Shown here one piece after another: positions 1 to 9,297 of a stretch of 64,000 bases of DNA. The position numbers and the translations under genes are program-made. Under the pieces are notes generated by a model, which saw only the letters and a list, made by a program, of their open reading frames with translations, made no database searches and was not told the DNA's origin. Origin of the DNA: Caulobacter sp. NIBR1757 (GTDB lineage Bacteria; Pseudomonadota; Alphaproteobacteria; Caulobacterales; Caulobacteraceae); assembly GCF_027912495.1 (NCBI RefSeq), contig NZ_CP115463.1, positions 3,608,501 to 3,672,500 on the forward strand, in the 5' to 3' direction. Position 1 is the stretch's first letter, and every line of letters starts with the position of its first letter.

Positions 1-383
1 TCCTTCCTCTGCTGGCGCTGGCGCGCCCCGCGCTGGCCGCCGAACCGACTCCCCCGGCCATCCTCAGCATCACGCCCACCAACGGCCTGACGAACATCGA
101 CCCTGGCATCCGGGTGCTTAGCATCATGTTCGACCGCCAGATGCGAAACAGCTGGTCGTTCGTGAAGAGCGACCAGGGCGAATGGCCGGAGATCAGGATG
201 CCGGTTTTTCGACACGGCGATACCCTGTTCGCCGACATCAGTCTGAGGTCGGGGCGCACCTACGCCTTTTCGCTGAACAGCACGCGCTTCCGGAACTTTC
301 GCAGCGGCGAAGGGGTCCCCCTGGCGCCCACCCTGATCCGCTTCACCACGAGGCCGTCAGAGAGCCAGCAGACCGACCTCTAG
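1..383 (+). CDS. Secreted protein with Ig-like domain, 5' end missing
   Basis: The frame is open from the first full codon (base 3) and its start lies before the window. The visible part begins with the tail of a signal peptide (LALARPALAAEP). A segment then reads ITPTNGLTNIDPGIRV...FDRQM, which resembles the first strands of bacterial Ig-like (SbsA/Big_5) domains. These domains usually occur in exported or surface proteins. The last 26 bases overlap the convergent rluD. No catalytic motif is visible. The export call rests on the signal-peptide tail, and the Ig-like call on pattern only. The role is unknown. Confidence 0.6.
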   Translation, partial: LPLLALARPALAAEPTPPAILSITPTNGLTNIDPGIRVLSIMFDRQMRNSWSFVKSDQGEWPEIRMPVFRHGDTLFADISLRSGRTYAFSLNSTRFRNFRSGEGVPLAPTLIRFTTRPSESQQTDL

Positions 384-1364
384 CGCCGCCATGTCGGCCG
401 GCAGCGGGGTTTCGAAGCGCAGGCGCTCGCCGGTCACCGGGTGCACGAAACCGAGCACGGCCGCATGCAACGCCTGCCGCGCCAGGCCGGCCGTTTCGAT
501 GATGGCCCGCACGGCATTCGCCGGCGCTCCATTTCCGTAAACCGGATCGCCCAGGCAGGGCGCGCCCTTGCTGGCCAGGTGGACGCGGATCTGGTGGGTG
601 CGGCCGGTTTCCAGCACGCAGCGGACGCGGGCCGCCACCGGCTTCGAACCGCCGTACGTCTGCTCGACGGTATAGTGGGTGATCGCCTCGCGGCCGCCGG
701 CTTTCAGCACCGCCATCTTCTTGCGGTCGTGCGGGCTACGGCCGATCTGGGTCTGGATCACGCCCTCAGCCGGCGACGGCGCGCCACGGGTGAAGGCGAT
801 GTAGGCCCGCTCGATGTCGTGGGTCGCGAACAGGGCGGATAGGCCGGCGTGGGCGGCGTCGGACTTGGCCGCCACCATCACCCCGCTGGTGTCCTTGTCG
901 AGGCGGTGGACGATGCCGGGCCGCAGCACCCCGCCGATCCCCGACAGGCTATCACCGCAATGGTGCAGCAGGGCGTTGACCAGGGTGCCGCTCTCGGTGC
1001 CCGGCCCCGGATGGGCGGCCATGCCGGCCGGCTTGTCGATGACGATCAGGTGCTGGTCTTCGTAGAGCACCGTCAGCGGGATGGCTTCAGGCCGGGGCTC
1101 GGCGGCGACGGGCGCGGGGATGGAAATCTCGTAGGTCCCGGCCTGGGCCTTGGCCGAGGCGTCGGTCACCGGCCGGCCGTCCCGCCGGATCAGCCCGGCC
1201 GCCATCAGCGCCTGGATCCGGCCGCGCGACAGCTCGGCGACCAGGTCGGCCAGCACCTTGTCCAGGCGACCGCCGGCCTCGGGGACCTCGACCACACGGA
1301 GGCCGAGGTCGACCGCGTCGTCGCCCTCCGCGATCTGATCATCAGGCAGGCTCTCGTCGCTCAT
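357..1364 (-). CDS. rluD: 23S rRNA pseudouridine synthase, RluD family
   Basis: This enzyme converts uridines of 23S rRNA (helix 69 in the E. coli homologue) to pseudouridine in the cytoplasm. The 335-residue protein has an N-terminal S4 RNA-binding domain (about 33-90, GGRLDKVLADLVAELSRGRI). The RluA-type catalytic domain carries HRLDKDTSG, with catalytic Asp at about 156. ATG at 1364 (MSDESLPDD) was chosen because family homology begins there. An open frame extends 75 bases upstream without conserved sequence. Its 3' end overlaps the convergent gene at the window edge. RluA, RluC and RluD are hard to separate, but the length and the S4 domain favour RluD. Confidence 0.93.
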   Translation of the reverse strand: MSDESLPDDQIAEGDDAVDLGLRVVEVPEAGGRLDKVLADLVAELSRGRIQALMAAGLIRRDGRPVTDASAKAQAGTYEISIPAPVAAEPRPEAIPLTVLYEDQHLIVIDKPAGMAAHPGPGTESGTLVNALLHHCGDSLSGIGGVLRPGIVHRLDKDTSGVMVAAKSDAAHAGLSALFATHDIERAYIAFTRGAPSPAEGVIQTQIGRSPHDRKKMAVLKAGGREAITHYTVEQTYGGSKPVAARVRCVLETGRTHQIRVHLASKGAPCLGDPVYGNGAPANAVRAIIETAGLARQALHAAVLGFVHPVTGERLRFETPLPADMAALEVGLLAL

Positions 1365-1538
1365 GAAGCCATCCGTGCCGCCGGCAGGGGCCCGGGTCAA
1401 CCGACAGACCGGGGCGTTCTCCCCCTTGGGTCGCCGCAAGCCCTTTTAGTTTCCCGATTTCGCACAATCGTCGTGACAGCGTCATGCAATCCCCCTAGCT
1501 CCACCTGATCACTGTTCAGGTTCGAGGGGATACGAACT

Positions 1539-4160
1539 ATGACGCCGTCTTACCGTCGCCTGCTGCTCGCCGCAGCGGGTCTTTCCGCCATTGCCTTCTC
1601 CACCGCCGTGCACGCCCAGGAGGCGGATTCGGTCGAGGAGATCGTCGTCACCGCCCAGAAGCGCGAGCAGCAGGCGGTCGATGTGCCGATCGCCCTGACC
1701 GCCCTCAGCGGCCAGCGGCTTGAGAAACTCGGCGTTGAGGACTTCGCCGACCTGGCGCTGTTCACCCCGGGCTTCGAGGTCCAGGACCAGTCGCCCAACA
1801 ACCCCGGCTTCGTGATACGCGGCATCACCTCGGACTCCACCGACAGCTTCTCGGAAGCCCGCGTCTCGGTGTTCCAGGACGGCGTTTCGATCTCGAAGGC
1901 GCAAGGCAGCTACGTCGAACTGTTCGATCTCGAGCGCGTCGAGGTGGCCAAGGGCCCACAATCGACCCTCTACGGCCGCGGCGCCCTGATCGGGGCCGTC
2001 AACGTCATCCAGGCCAAGGCCGACCCGTCCGGCTTCGACGCCGCCCTGAAGGTCACCGGCGGCGACTTCGGCCTGATGCAGGTCGATGGCATGGTCAACG
2101 GCGCCTACAGCGACGCCTTCGCCATCCGCCTGGCCGGCCGCTGGCGCCAGCGCGACGGCTATGTCGAGAACCTGGGCGAGGGCGACGACTTCCAGTCGGT
2201 CGACAGCGCCGCCTGGCGCCTCGCGATGGCCTATGAGCCGAACGACAGCTTCCGCGCCGACCTGCTGGTCAACTGGCAGCAGGACCGCGCCGCCGGCACC
2301 GCCTTCAAGTCGCTGAACTACAACCAGACCGATCCGGTCACCGGCGCCGTGCTCGCCGGCACGGACGTGCGGGACGGCGCCGCCATCGGCGCCCCCGCCG
2401 GCTTCATCGGCGGCGACGAGCTGGGCGTCGACCGCACGGTGCAGGGTGTTACGGGCCTGATCACCTGGGACCTGAACGACAGCTTCACCCTCAGCTCGAT
2501 CACCGCCTACCGCGAGTTCGACAGCCAGGAGGTGTTCGACGCCGACGGCCTGAGCCAGCCCCTGCTGACCGGGCTGAACGACGCCCAGGACAAGCAGTGG
2601 AGCCAGGAGTTCCGCCTGAACTTCGACGACGGCGGCCGCTTCAAGGGCTTCGCGGGCCTCAGCTGGTTCAAGAATGAGAGCGAGCAGCTGATTCCCCTGC
2701 AGTTCGACGAGCGCCTCGGCCTCGCCGACCTGACCGGCCAGCTGAATGCCGGCGCCGCCGGCTCCGGCCTGCCGGCCAACACGCCCGCGCCGATGGCCTA
2801 TTTCGGCAACACGGCCTTCACCGGCGCCCTGATCCAGGGCCTGGTCGCCCAACTGTCGGAAAATCCCAACACCGCCGCCTTCGACCCGGCCATCGTCCTG
2901 ACGACGCCCCAGGCCCAGGCCATCGCCGCCAATCTGCGCGGCAATCATACCGAGGCGGTGCAGACCACCAGCGACCTCGACGCCCTCGACCTGTTCGTCG
3001 ACGGGACCTTCGCGGTGACCGACAAATTCGAGATCTCGGCCGGCCTGCGCTACACCCGCGATGAGAAGGACACCGGCTTCCGCTCCTTCACCGTCGGCGG
3101 CCGCAGCGTGCTCGGCGGCGCCATCGGGGCGGCCCAGCTGGCCGGCCAGGCCAACCAACTGATCGCCAGCGGCATCCCGGCCAACGTCACCCAGGGCAAC
3201 GCCCTGCTGGCCCAGGCCAACGCCATCCTCGGCGCCCTGCAGAGCCCGCTCGTGCAGCTGATCCCGGAATCGGCCCTGCCCAACTTCGGCCTGACCTTCC
3301 AGCCGACCGCGGGCAACGGCGACGGCACGGCGATGAGCCACACCGACGAGGCCTTTACCTGGCGCCTGGTCGGCCGTTACGCGGTCAGCGACGACCTCAA
3401 CCTCTACGCCAGCTACGCCCGAGGCCGTCGCCCCGAGATCCTCGCCACCGGGGCTCCGACCACGCCGGGCGGCGCGGCCCGCTTCGACGCCATCGAGGCC
3501 GAGACCGTCGACAGCTACGAGGTCGGCGCCAAGGCCGCCCTCCTGGACGGCCGGCTGCGGCTCGACGGCTCGGTCTATTATTACGACTACCAGGACTTCC
3601 AGACCGTCATCCAGGACGGGGTGGTGTTCACCATCGCCAACGCCGGCAAGGCCAAGGCCTATGGCTTCGAGGGGCAAATGGACTGGCGCGCGGCGCCCGG
3701 CCTGAACCTCTACGCCACCTATGCTTACAGCCACGCCCGCTTCGACGGCGGCGCCTACGACGGCAACCACTTCCGCCTGTCGCCGGACCACACCCTGTCG
3801 CTGGCCGCCAGCTGGAGCTTCGACGCCCTCGGCGGCACCTTCGACATCCGCCCCAGCTACAGCTGGCAGTCGGAGGTCTTCTTCGACGACAACAACGACC
3901 GCGCGGTGTTCCAGCAGCCGCCCGGCGCCTTCGTCGCCGACAACATTCAGGACGAGAAGCAGGACAGCTACGGGCTGGTGAATCTGCGGGCCAGCTACCG
4001 CCCGGCGAACACCAATGTCACCTTCGAGCTGTTCGCCACCAACCTGACCGACGAAGACTACATCATCGACGCCGGCAACACCGGCGACAGCCTCGGCCTG
4101 CCGACCTTCATCCCCGGCGCGCCGCGGATGGTCGGCGGCAGCATCGGCTGGACGTTCTAG
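1539..4160 (+). CDS. TonB-dependent outer membrane receptor
   Basis: This 873-residue outer-membrane barrel imports a ligand using TonB energy. It shows a Sec signal peptide ending AVHAQ, a TonB-box-like stretch (EEIVVTAQ), a plug domain (about 45-160, with VEVAKGPQSTLYGRGALIGAVNV) and a long beta-barrel. The barrel ends in a terminal aromatic residue (GWTF), as OMP insertion signals do. A GAGGGG ribosome site lies about 9 bases before ATG 1539. An imperfect ACCTGA/TCAGGT inverted repeat (1503-1521) sits in the leader. No FecR, sigma factor or transport ATPase is adjacent, so the ligand cannot be inferred. The run of Ala/Gln-rich insertions at about residues 400-600 probably forms extracellular loops. 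Confidence 0.95.
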   Translation: MTPSYRRLLLAAAGLSAIAFSTAVHAQEADSVEEIVVTAQKREQQAVDVPIALTALSGQRLEKLGVEDFADLALFTPGFEVQDQSPNNPGFVIRGITSDSTDSFSEARVSVFQDGVSISKAQGSYVELFDLERVEVAKGPQSTLYGRGALIGAVNVIQAKADPSGFDAALKVTGGDFGLMQVDGMVNGAYSDAFAIRLAGRWRQRDGYVENLGEGDDFQSVDSAAWRLAMAYEPNDSFRADLLVNWQQDRAAGTAFKSLNYNQTDPVTGAVLAGTDVRDGAAIGAPAGFIGGDELGVDRTVQGVTGLITWDLNDSFTLSSITAYREFDSQEVFDADGLSQPLLTGLNDAQDKQWSQEFRLNFDDGGRFKGFAGLSWFKNESEQLIPLQFDERLGLADLTGQLNAGAAGSGLPANTPAPMAYFGNTAFTGALIQGLVAQLSENPNTAAFDPAIVLTTPQAQAIAANLRGNHTEAVQTTSDLDALDLFVDGTFAVTDKFEISAGLRYTRDEKDTGFRSFTVGGRSVLGGAIGAAQLAGQANQLIASGIPANVTQGNALLAQANAILGALQSPLVQLIPESALPNFGLTFQPTAGNGDGTAMSHTDEAFTWRLVGRYAVSDDLNLYASYARGRRPEILATGAPTTPGGAARFDAIEAETVDSYEVGAKAALLDGRLRLDGSVYYYDYQDFQTVIQDGVVFTIANAGKAKAYGFEGQMDWRAAPGLNLYATYAYSHARFDGGAYDGNHFRLSPDHTLSLAASWSFDALGGTFDIRPSYSWQSEVFFDDNNDRAVFQQPPGAFVADNIQDEKQDSYGLVNLRASYRPANTNVTFELFATNLTDEDYIIDAGNTGDSLGLPTFIPGAPRMVGGSIGWTF

Positions 4161-4172
4161 CAGACGGATCAG

Positions 4173-4392
4173 TTCCTCCTCCGGGGGCGTAGCCCACGGG
4201 GGAGGGGGACCGCGGCCGAAGGGCGTGGTGGAGGGGGCTGCGCCGGCCTGTCAGGACAAAGAGCTTTCTGGCGGAGGCGGCGATAGCTGCGTTCATGATC
4301 AACCCGATCCGCCGGCGCTGCCCCCTCCACCACCGGGCCTTAAGTCGGCCCGGCGGTCCCCCTCCCCCGTCGCTGTGCGCCGGAGGAGGAAT
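4173..4392. repeat. Long inverted-repeat element, family A copy 1
   Basis: This roughly 220-base element has two GC-rich arms of about 70 bases in inverted orientation. The left begins TTCCTCCTCCGGG and contains GGGGGAGGGGGACCG and GTGGTGGAGGGGG. The right reads CCCCCTCCACCAC...CGGAGGAGGA. The core of about 80 bases reads CCTGTCAGGACAAAGAGC...CCCGATCCGCCGGCGCTG. The same structure recurs at 6437-6652 and 20291-20497. It separates the receptor gene from the ferritin-like gene. No transposase is encoded, so it behaves like a MITE or a large REP/BIME-type element. Confidence 0.85.
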
Positions 4393-4397
4393 TGGCG

Positions 4398-4715
4398 TCA
4401 GCCCTTCCCCGTCGCTTCCTCTTCCTTGCCGGTGATCGAGCCTTCGGTGAACAGGTACTCTTTCAGCTGATCGTCGAATTCGCTGTCGTTGCGCCGGATC
4501 CACTCAAGCGCCATGGCGGCGTGCTCGATCTCTTCATGCGCATTGTGCAGCAGGATCTTGCGCAGCTCCTCGTCGTCGCAGTCGTCCGCGCGCTGGCGAT
4601 ACCAATCGACGGCTTCCAACTCCTCGATCAGCGAAGATATGGCGTAGTGCAGATTCAACGTCTTCGCTTTGAGCTTTTCGCGGGGAACGTGGAGGCCTTC
4701 GCTGGACACTGTCAT
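4398..4715 (-). CDS. Encapsulated-ferritin-like (EncFtn) protein
   Basis: This 105-residue helical protein resembles the encapsulin-associated ferritin of Rhodospirillum rubrum, which oxidises Fe(II) inside an encapsulin shell. The EELEAVDWY and HEEIEHAAM helices are present. Counting from ATG 4715, Glu32, Glu62 and His65 fall at the published ferroxidase positions, with Glu31, Glu34, Trp38 and Tyr39 alongside. The C-terminus (TEGSITGKEEEATGKG) shows no encapsulin-targeting LTVGSL-type motif, and no encapsulin gene is adjacent. AAGGAG abuts ATG 4715. The GTG two codons later has better spacing and may be the true start. It is divergent from the phoD-like gene. Confidence 0.85.
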   Translation of the reverse strand: MTVSSEGLHVPREKLKAKTLNLHYAISSLIEELEAVDWYRQRADDCDDEELRKILLHNAHEEIEHAAMALEWIRRNDSEFDDQLKEYLFTEGSITGKEEEATGKG

Positions 4716-4771
4716 CTCCTTGTTGTCGGATGGAACGACAAGAACGCACGAAAGCGCCGCAGGGGAAGACC

Positions 4772-6430
4772 ATGAACATCGACAGACGCAAATTGTTGGC
4801 CGGCTTCGGCCTCGGCGCTTCCGCCATCGCCGGTTCGGCCCGCGCGCACGGCGACCATGTCATGGGCGCCTTCAACCACGGCGTCGCCTCGGGCGATCCC
4901 CTGCAGGACCGCCTGATCGTCTGGACCCGCCTGACGCCGCATGACGGCCACGGCCTGGAAGACATCAACGGCGAACTGCACATCGCCACAGACGCCAGCT
5001 TCGCCAAGCCGCGCCTCATCAAGGTCGCCGCCACCGCCGACCGCGACTGGACCATCAAGGTCGATGTCGACGGGCTGAAGGCCGGGACCGAGTATTTCTA
5101 CCGCTTCAAGGTCGGCAAGACGCTCTCGCCGGTCGGCCGGGGCCGCACCCTGCCCGAGAAGACCGACGAGGTTGTGCTGGCCGTGGCCAGCTGCGCCCTG
5201 TTCATCCAGGGCTACTTCAACGCCTACGACGCGATCGCGCGGATGGACCGGGTCGACGCCGTCATCCACCTGGGCGACTACATCTACGAGTACGGGGCGA
5301 GCGAATACGGGGCTGGCTCGCCGGTTGCCAAGGACCGCAAGCTCGATCCGCCGACCGAGATCCTCACCCTGAGCGACTACCGTCGGCGCCACGCCTGCTA
5401 CAAGGCCGACGCCAACCTGCAGGCCGCCCACGCCCGCGCCGCCTGGATCGTGGTCTGGGACGACCATGAGACGGCCAACGACAGCTGGGTCAGCGGGGCC
5501 GAGAACCACAGCCCGGACAAGGAAGGCGACTGGGCCACCCGCAAGGCCGCCGCCCTGAAGGCCTACTTCGAATGGATGCCGATCCGTGATCCGGCCGGCG
5601 CGATGTCGGCAGCGATCTACCGGTCGTTCCGCTTCGGCGATCTGGCCACCCTGCTGATGACCGAGACCCGGCTGACGGCCCGCACCGAGGCCATGGACGC
5701 CGGCCGCGACCTGATGGTCGACGGCAAGCCCGACATCGCCGGTTTCATGACCAGGCTCAACGACCCGGCCCGCCGCCTGATGGACGAGCGCCAGCATGCC
5801 TGGCTGGCCGGGGAACTGGGCCGCTCGGTCAAGGCCGGCGAGACCTGGCAGGTGATCGGCAACCAGATCGTCATGGGCAAGGTGCTCAGCCCCGACCTGC
5901 GCAAGACCATGGGCGAGGACGCCTGGGGCAAGCTGCTGAAGTCGGTGCCGGACTATGTCGCCCAGGCGGTGACCGTCTCCTCGCAGCTGTCGGCGACGCC
6001 GATCCCGGTCAACCTCGACCAGTGGGACGGCTATCCGGCCGACCGCGAGCGGGTCTATGCGACCTTCAAGGCGACCAAGGCCCGGCCGATCGTGCTGGCC
6101 GGCGACAGCCACAGCTTCTGGGCCAACGAGTTGTCGGACCTGTCCGGAACCCTGGTCGCCGCCGAATTCGGCACGACGGGAATCACCAGCCCCGGGTTCG
6201 CGGACATGCTGCCGGGCGTGCCGCTGAACGAGGCGCTGATCGCCCGCAATCCGGAAGTGAAATTCGCCGACAGCGCCGCCAAGGGCTTCGTGAAGCTGAC
6301 CCTGACGAAAGAGAAGGCGGTCGCCGAAATGGTCGCCGTCTCTACGATCTTCGCGCCGGAGTATGAGGTGAAGACGCTGAAGACCTTCACCGTCACCCCG
6401 GACGGAACCGGGGTGAGCAAGCTCGCCTGA
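4772..6430 (+). CDS. phoD: PhoD-family alkaline phosphatase/phosphodiesterase, Tat-exported
   Basis: This is a predicted periplasmic or extracellular metal-dependent phosphatase or phosphodiesterase that releases phosphate from organic esters. ATG 4772 follows AGGGGAAG and gives a twin-arginine leader (NIDRRKLLAGFGLG...SARAHG). A PhoD N-terminal domain follows (FNHGVASGDPLQDRLIVWTR). The metallophosphatase core contains HLGDYIYEYG, WDDHETANDSW and LAGDSHSFWANEL, the motifs that hold the metal ligands. The product is 552 residues, typical of the family. An upstream in-frame extension of 14 codons lacks support. No Pho box was recognised. Confidence 0.92.
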   Translation: MNIDRRKLLAGFGLGASAIAGSARAHGDHVMGAFNHGVASGDPLQDRLIVWTRLTPHDGHGLEDINGELHIATDASFAKPRLIKVAATADRDWTIKVDVDGLKAGTEYFYRFKVGKTLSPVGRGRTLPEKTDEVVLAVASCALFIQGYFNAYDAIARMDRVDAVIHLGDYIYEYGASEYGAGSPVAKDRKLDPPTEILTLSDYRRRHACYKADANLQAAHARAAWIVVWDDHETANDSWVSGAENHSPDKEGDWATRKAAALKAYFEWMPIRDPAGAMSAAIYRSFRFGDLATLLMTETRLTARTEAMDAGRDLMVDGKPDIAGFMTRLNDPARRLMDERQHAWLAGELGRSVKAGETWQVIGNQIVMGKVLSPDLRKTMGEDAWGKLLKSVPDYVAQAVTVSSQLSATPIPVNLDQWDGYPADRERVYATFKATKARPIVLAGDSHSFWANELSDLSGTLVAAEFGTTGITSPGFADMLPGVPLNEALIARNPEVKFADSAAKGFVKLTLTKEKAVAEMVAVSTIFAPEYEVKTLKTFTVTPDGTGVSKLA

Positions 6431-6436
6431 TCCAGG

Positions 6437-6652
6437 TTCCTCCTCCGGGACGAAGTCACGGGGGAGGGGGACCGCCGGCCCGACTTCAGGGCCGGTGGTG
6501 GAGGGGGCAGCGCCGGCCCTCGACGATGATCATGAATGCAGCGGTCACGGCCGCGCCAGAACGTAACTCAACCGGACAAGCCGGTGCCGCCCCCTCCACC
6601 ACCGCCTTCGGCGGCGGTCCCCCTCCCCCGCCGCTACGCGTCGGAGGAGGAA
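6437..6652. repeat. Long inverted-repeat element, family A copy 2 (core inverted)
   Basis: The arms are as in the 4173-4392 copy (TTCCTCCTCCGGGAC... and ...CGTCGGAGGAGGAA). The central part runs in the opposite orientation: its reverse complement reads ACGTTCTGGCGCGG...CATTCATGATCAT and aligns with the forward core of the other two copies. The right arm supplies the last codons and the stop of hisI. The element lies between the convergent phoD and hisI genes. Confidence 0.82.
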
Positions 6653-7032
6653 TTTTCTATGAGCTGGCCGTCAACGACCAGCCGGTAGAAGCACGAGCGG
6701 AAGCCGACGTGGCAGGCGCCGCCGTCGCCCTGTGGCCGGACCTTGAGCAGCACCGCATCCTGGTCGCAGTCGAGTCGGACCTCGACGATGGTCTGCACCT
6801 GGCCGCTGGTCTCGCCCTTTTTCCAGAGAGCGTTCCGCGAGCGGCTGAAATAGTGGGCCTCGCCGGTGTCCAGCGTCAGCCGCAAGGCCTCGGCGTTCAT
6901 CCAGGCCAGCATCAGCACCTCGCCGCTGTCGGCGTGCTGGGCGACGGCGGCGATCAGGCCATTGGCGTCAAAGCGCGGCGCGATGATCGCGCCGCGTTCG
7001 AGGCTTTCCGTATCGGGGGCGGTGGGAAACAC
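6634..7032 (-). CDS. hisI: Phosphoribosyl-AMP cyclohydrolase
   Basis: HisI opens the purine ring of phosphoribosyl-AMP, the third step of histidine synthesis, in the cytoplasm. The 132-residue protein carries the zinc and active-site elements [10 protein letters not shown] and [11 protein letters not shown], plus the family signature [17 protein letters not shown]. The GTG start at 7032 is preferred because AAGGAGG lies 7-8 bases upstream. An ATG 42 bases further out lies inside folE and has no such site. The gene begins 19 bases after the folE stop, so the two are probably cotranscribed. The final residues (NSSSDA) and the stop come from the right arm of a repeat element. Confidence 0.93.
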   Translation of the reverse strand: MFPTAPDTESLERGAIIAPRFDANGLIAAVAQHADSGEVLMLAWMNAEALRLTLDTGEAHYFSRSRNALWKKGETSGQVQTIVEVRLDCDQDAVLLKVRPQGDGGACHVGFRSCFYRLVVDGQLIENSSSDA

Positions 7033-7051
7033 GCCTCCCCTCCTTGATTGA

Positions 7052-7684
7052 CTACCGCTTGCCCATCTCGACAAAGCCGAGGAAGCGGTCGCGCAGGCTG
7101 GCGTCGGTCTTGAACACGCCGCGGAACTGGGTGGTGATGGTCGAGACGTTGCGGTGGTGCACGCCGCGGGTGGTCATGCACTGGTGCTCGGCGTCGATCA
7201 GGATGGCCACGCCGGCCGGCTTGAGGCTGTCACAGATCGCGTCGGCGATCTGCTGGGTCATGGTTTCCTGCGTCTGCAGGCGCTTGGCGAAGATCTCGAC
7301 CACGCGCGCCAGCTTGGAAATCCCCACCACCCGGTTGGTCGGCATGTAGGCGACGTAGGCCTTGCCGAGGAACGGGGCCATGTGGTGCTCGCAGTGGCTC
7401 TCGACCTCGATGTCCTTCAGGAAGACGATGTCGTCATAGCCCTGAACGTCCTCGAAGATGCGCGACAGTTCCTTGCCGGGATCGGCGGTGTAGCCCTCGA
7501 ACCATTCGCCATAGGCATCGACCACCCGCTTGGGCGTATCGAGCACGCCCTCGCGGCGCGGGTCGTCGCCGGCCCAGGCGATCAGGGTGCGGACAGCCTC
7601 CATGGCCTCTTCGCGGCTCGGACGCTTTACGGGTTCAAGATCAAGGCCGGAGGTGGCCAGGGTTCGCTCGGTGATGGCGTCCAT
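7052..7684 (-). CDS. folE: GTP cyclohydrolase I
   Basis: FolE converts GTP to dihydroneopterin triphosphate, the first step of tetrahydrofolate synthesis. The 210-residue protein shows the type IA zinc motif [10 protein letters not shown] and the second cysteine in [10 protein letters not shown], with the conserved GVFKTD near the end. ATG 7684 (MDAITERT) was chosen over an upstream in-frame ATG without homology. An AGGGA ribosome site sits before it. The gene pairs with hisI, an arrangement common in alphaproteobacteria, and is divergent from cysS across 187 bases that hold the promoters of both. Confidence 0.95.
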   Translation of the reverse strand: MDAITERTLATSGLDLEPVKRPSREEAMEAVRTLIAWAGDDPRREGVLDTPKRVVDAYGEWFEGYTADPGKELSRIFEDVQGYDDIVFLKDIEVESHCEHHMAPFLGKAYVAYMPTNRVVGISKLARVVEIFAKRLQTQETMTQQIADAICDSLKPAGVAILIDAEHQCMTTRGVHHRNVSTITTQFRGVFKTDASLRDRFLGFVEMGKR

Positions 7685-7871
7685 GTCGGAGAGGGTCCCT
7701 TGAGGCTGAGTTGCGCCGGAACGACGATCGCTCCGGAAAGACGCGTGCCACCTCAATCACGTTCCCGCAGGCCGTGGCCTACTCGGGCAGCCACAGCTAT
7801 ATGGGACGCCCCTGCAAACGGGCAAGCCGCAACGTCGCGTAACTGTCACCAGAAAAACTGCACCAGAGACC

Positions 7872-9287
7872 ATGACCCTCAAGCTGTATGACACCATGGC
7901 CCGCAAGAAGCGGCCCTTCGAACCCGCCAACGACAAGCGGGTGACGATGTATGTCTGCGGCCCCACCGTTTACGGATACGCCCATATCGGCAACGCCCGG
8001 CCGGTCGTGGTCTTCGATGTGCTGTTCCGCCTGCTGCGCCATCTCTATGGCGAGGACCAGGTGGTCTATGCTCGCAACGTCACCGATGTGGACGACAAGA
8101 TCAACCAGAAGGCCGCCGATGAAGGCGTCGAGATCGGCGTCATCACCGAGCGCTTCTTCAAGGCCTATCTGGAGGACATGGATGCGCTCGGCGCCCTGCG
8201 GCCGACGCATCAGCCCAGGGCCACCGACTTCATCAAGGAGATGGTCGAGGCCATCGCCGACCTGATCACCAAGGGCGGCGCCTACGAGGCCGAGGGCCAT
8301 GTGCTGTTCGATACGCAGGCGGCCAAGGACTATGGCCAGCTGTCGGGCCGCAGCCTCGACGACATGATCGCCGGGGCCCGCGTCGAGGTCGCCCCCTACA
8401 AGCGCCATGCCGCCGACTTCGTGCTGTGGAAGCCGTCCAAGCCCCACGAACCGCGCTGGCCCTCGCCCTGGGGCGACGGCCGTCCAGGCTGGCACAGCGA
8501 ATGCTCGACGATGATCGAACAGGTGCTGGGCCTGCCCATCGACATTCACGGCGGCGGCATCGACCTGGTCTTCCCGCACCATGAGAACGAGCTGGCCCAG
8601 GCGACCTGCGCTCACCACGGCGGCGAATTCGCCCGCTTCTGGATGCACAACGGCTTCCTCGACATGGACGGGACGAAAATGTCCAAGAGCCTGGGCAACG
8701 TCATCATCCCGCATGAGCTGTTGCAGGTCGTGCCCGGTGAACTGGTCCGCTGGGCCTTGCTCAGCGCCCACTACCGCCAGCCGCTCGACTGGACCGAGAG
8801 CCTGCTCGACCAGAGCCGCAAGGCGCTGGACCGTCTCTATGGGGCGTTGCAGGACGCGGCCCGGGAGGTCGGAACGGCCAAGGCCGGGGCCGAGGTCGGG
8901 GAGAAGGCGCGGGACGTCGAATATGCCCTGCTCGACGACCTCAATACGCCCAAGGCGCTGTCGGCGCTCTTCGCCCTGTCGGACGACCTGCGCACGGCCA
9001 TCGCCGAAGGCGACAAGTCCGCCATTGCAGGCGCCCGCGACGACCTGGTCACCGCCGGCGCCCTGCTGGGCTTCCTGCAGAAGGCCCCCGGCGAGTGGTT
9101 CCAGGGCGCGGCGGCCGACGGCCTGAAGGACCAGGTCGAGGCCCTGCTGGTGCAACGCGCCGAGGCCCGCGCCTCGAAGGACTGGCCGACCGCCGACCGC
9201 ATCCGCGGCGAGCTGGACGCGCTGGGCGTTGTGGTGATGGACGGCCCGCAAGGGGCCACCTGGCGCTTGAAGGCCGCCGGGGAATAG
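7872..9287 (+). CDS. cysS: Cysteinyl-tRNA synthetase
   Basis: CysS charges tRNA-Cys in the cytoplasm. It is a class I synthetase of 471 residues. It has the zinc and nucleotide-binding start MYVCGPTVYGYAHIGN (HIGH-type motif), the WHSECS zinc ligand region, HHENELAQ, and KMSKSLGN (KMSKS loop). The C-terminal helical DALR-type region is complete. ATG 7872 matches the usual family start (TLKLYDTMARKK). The next gene starts 10 bases after its stop, so cotranscription is likely. Confidence 0.96.
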   Translation: MTLKLYDTMARKKRPFEPANDKRVTMYVCGPTVYGYAHIGNARPVVVFDVLFRLLRHLYGEDQVVYARNVTDVDDKINQKAADEGVEIGVITERFFKAYLEDMDALGALRPTHQPRATDFIKEMVEAIADLITKGGAYEAEGHVLFDTQAAKDYGQLSGRSLDDMIAGARVEVAPYKRHAADFVLWKPSKPHEPRWPSPWGDGRPGWHSECSTMIEQVLGLPIDIHGGGIDLVFPHHENELAQATCAHHGGEFARFWMHNGFLDMDGTKMSKSLGNVIIPHELLQVVPGELVRWALLSAHYRQPLDWTESLLDQSRKALDRLYGALQDAAREVGTAKAGAEVGEKARDVEYALLDDLNTPKALSALFALSDDLRTAIAEGDKSAIAGARDDLVTAGALLGFLQKAPGEWFQGAAADGLKDQVEALLVQRAEARASKDWPTADRIRGELDALGVVVMDGPQGATWRLKAAGE

Positions 9288-9297
9288 GACAGCCGAG

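Noticed and set aside
1509..3791. A 760-codon open frame antisense to the TonB-dependent receptor
   Set aside because: It is Val/Gly/Ala/Asp-rich without any recognisable domain, and it mirrors a clearly coding gene. High GC leaves long open antisense frames throughout this window.
7757..7966. A short minus-strand frame across the cysS start
   Set aside because: No ribosome site or homology, and it overlaps the well-supported cysS N-terminus.
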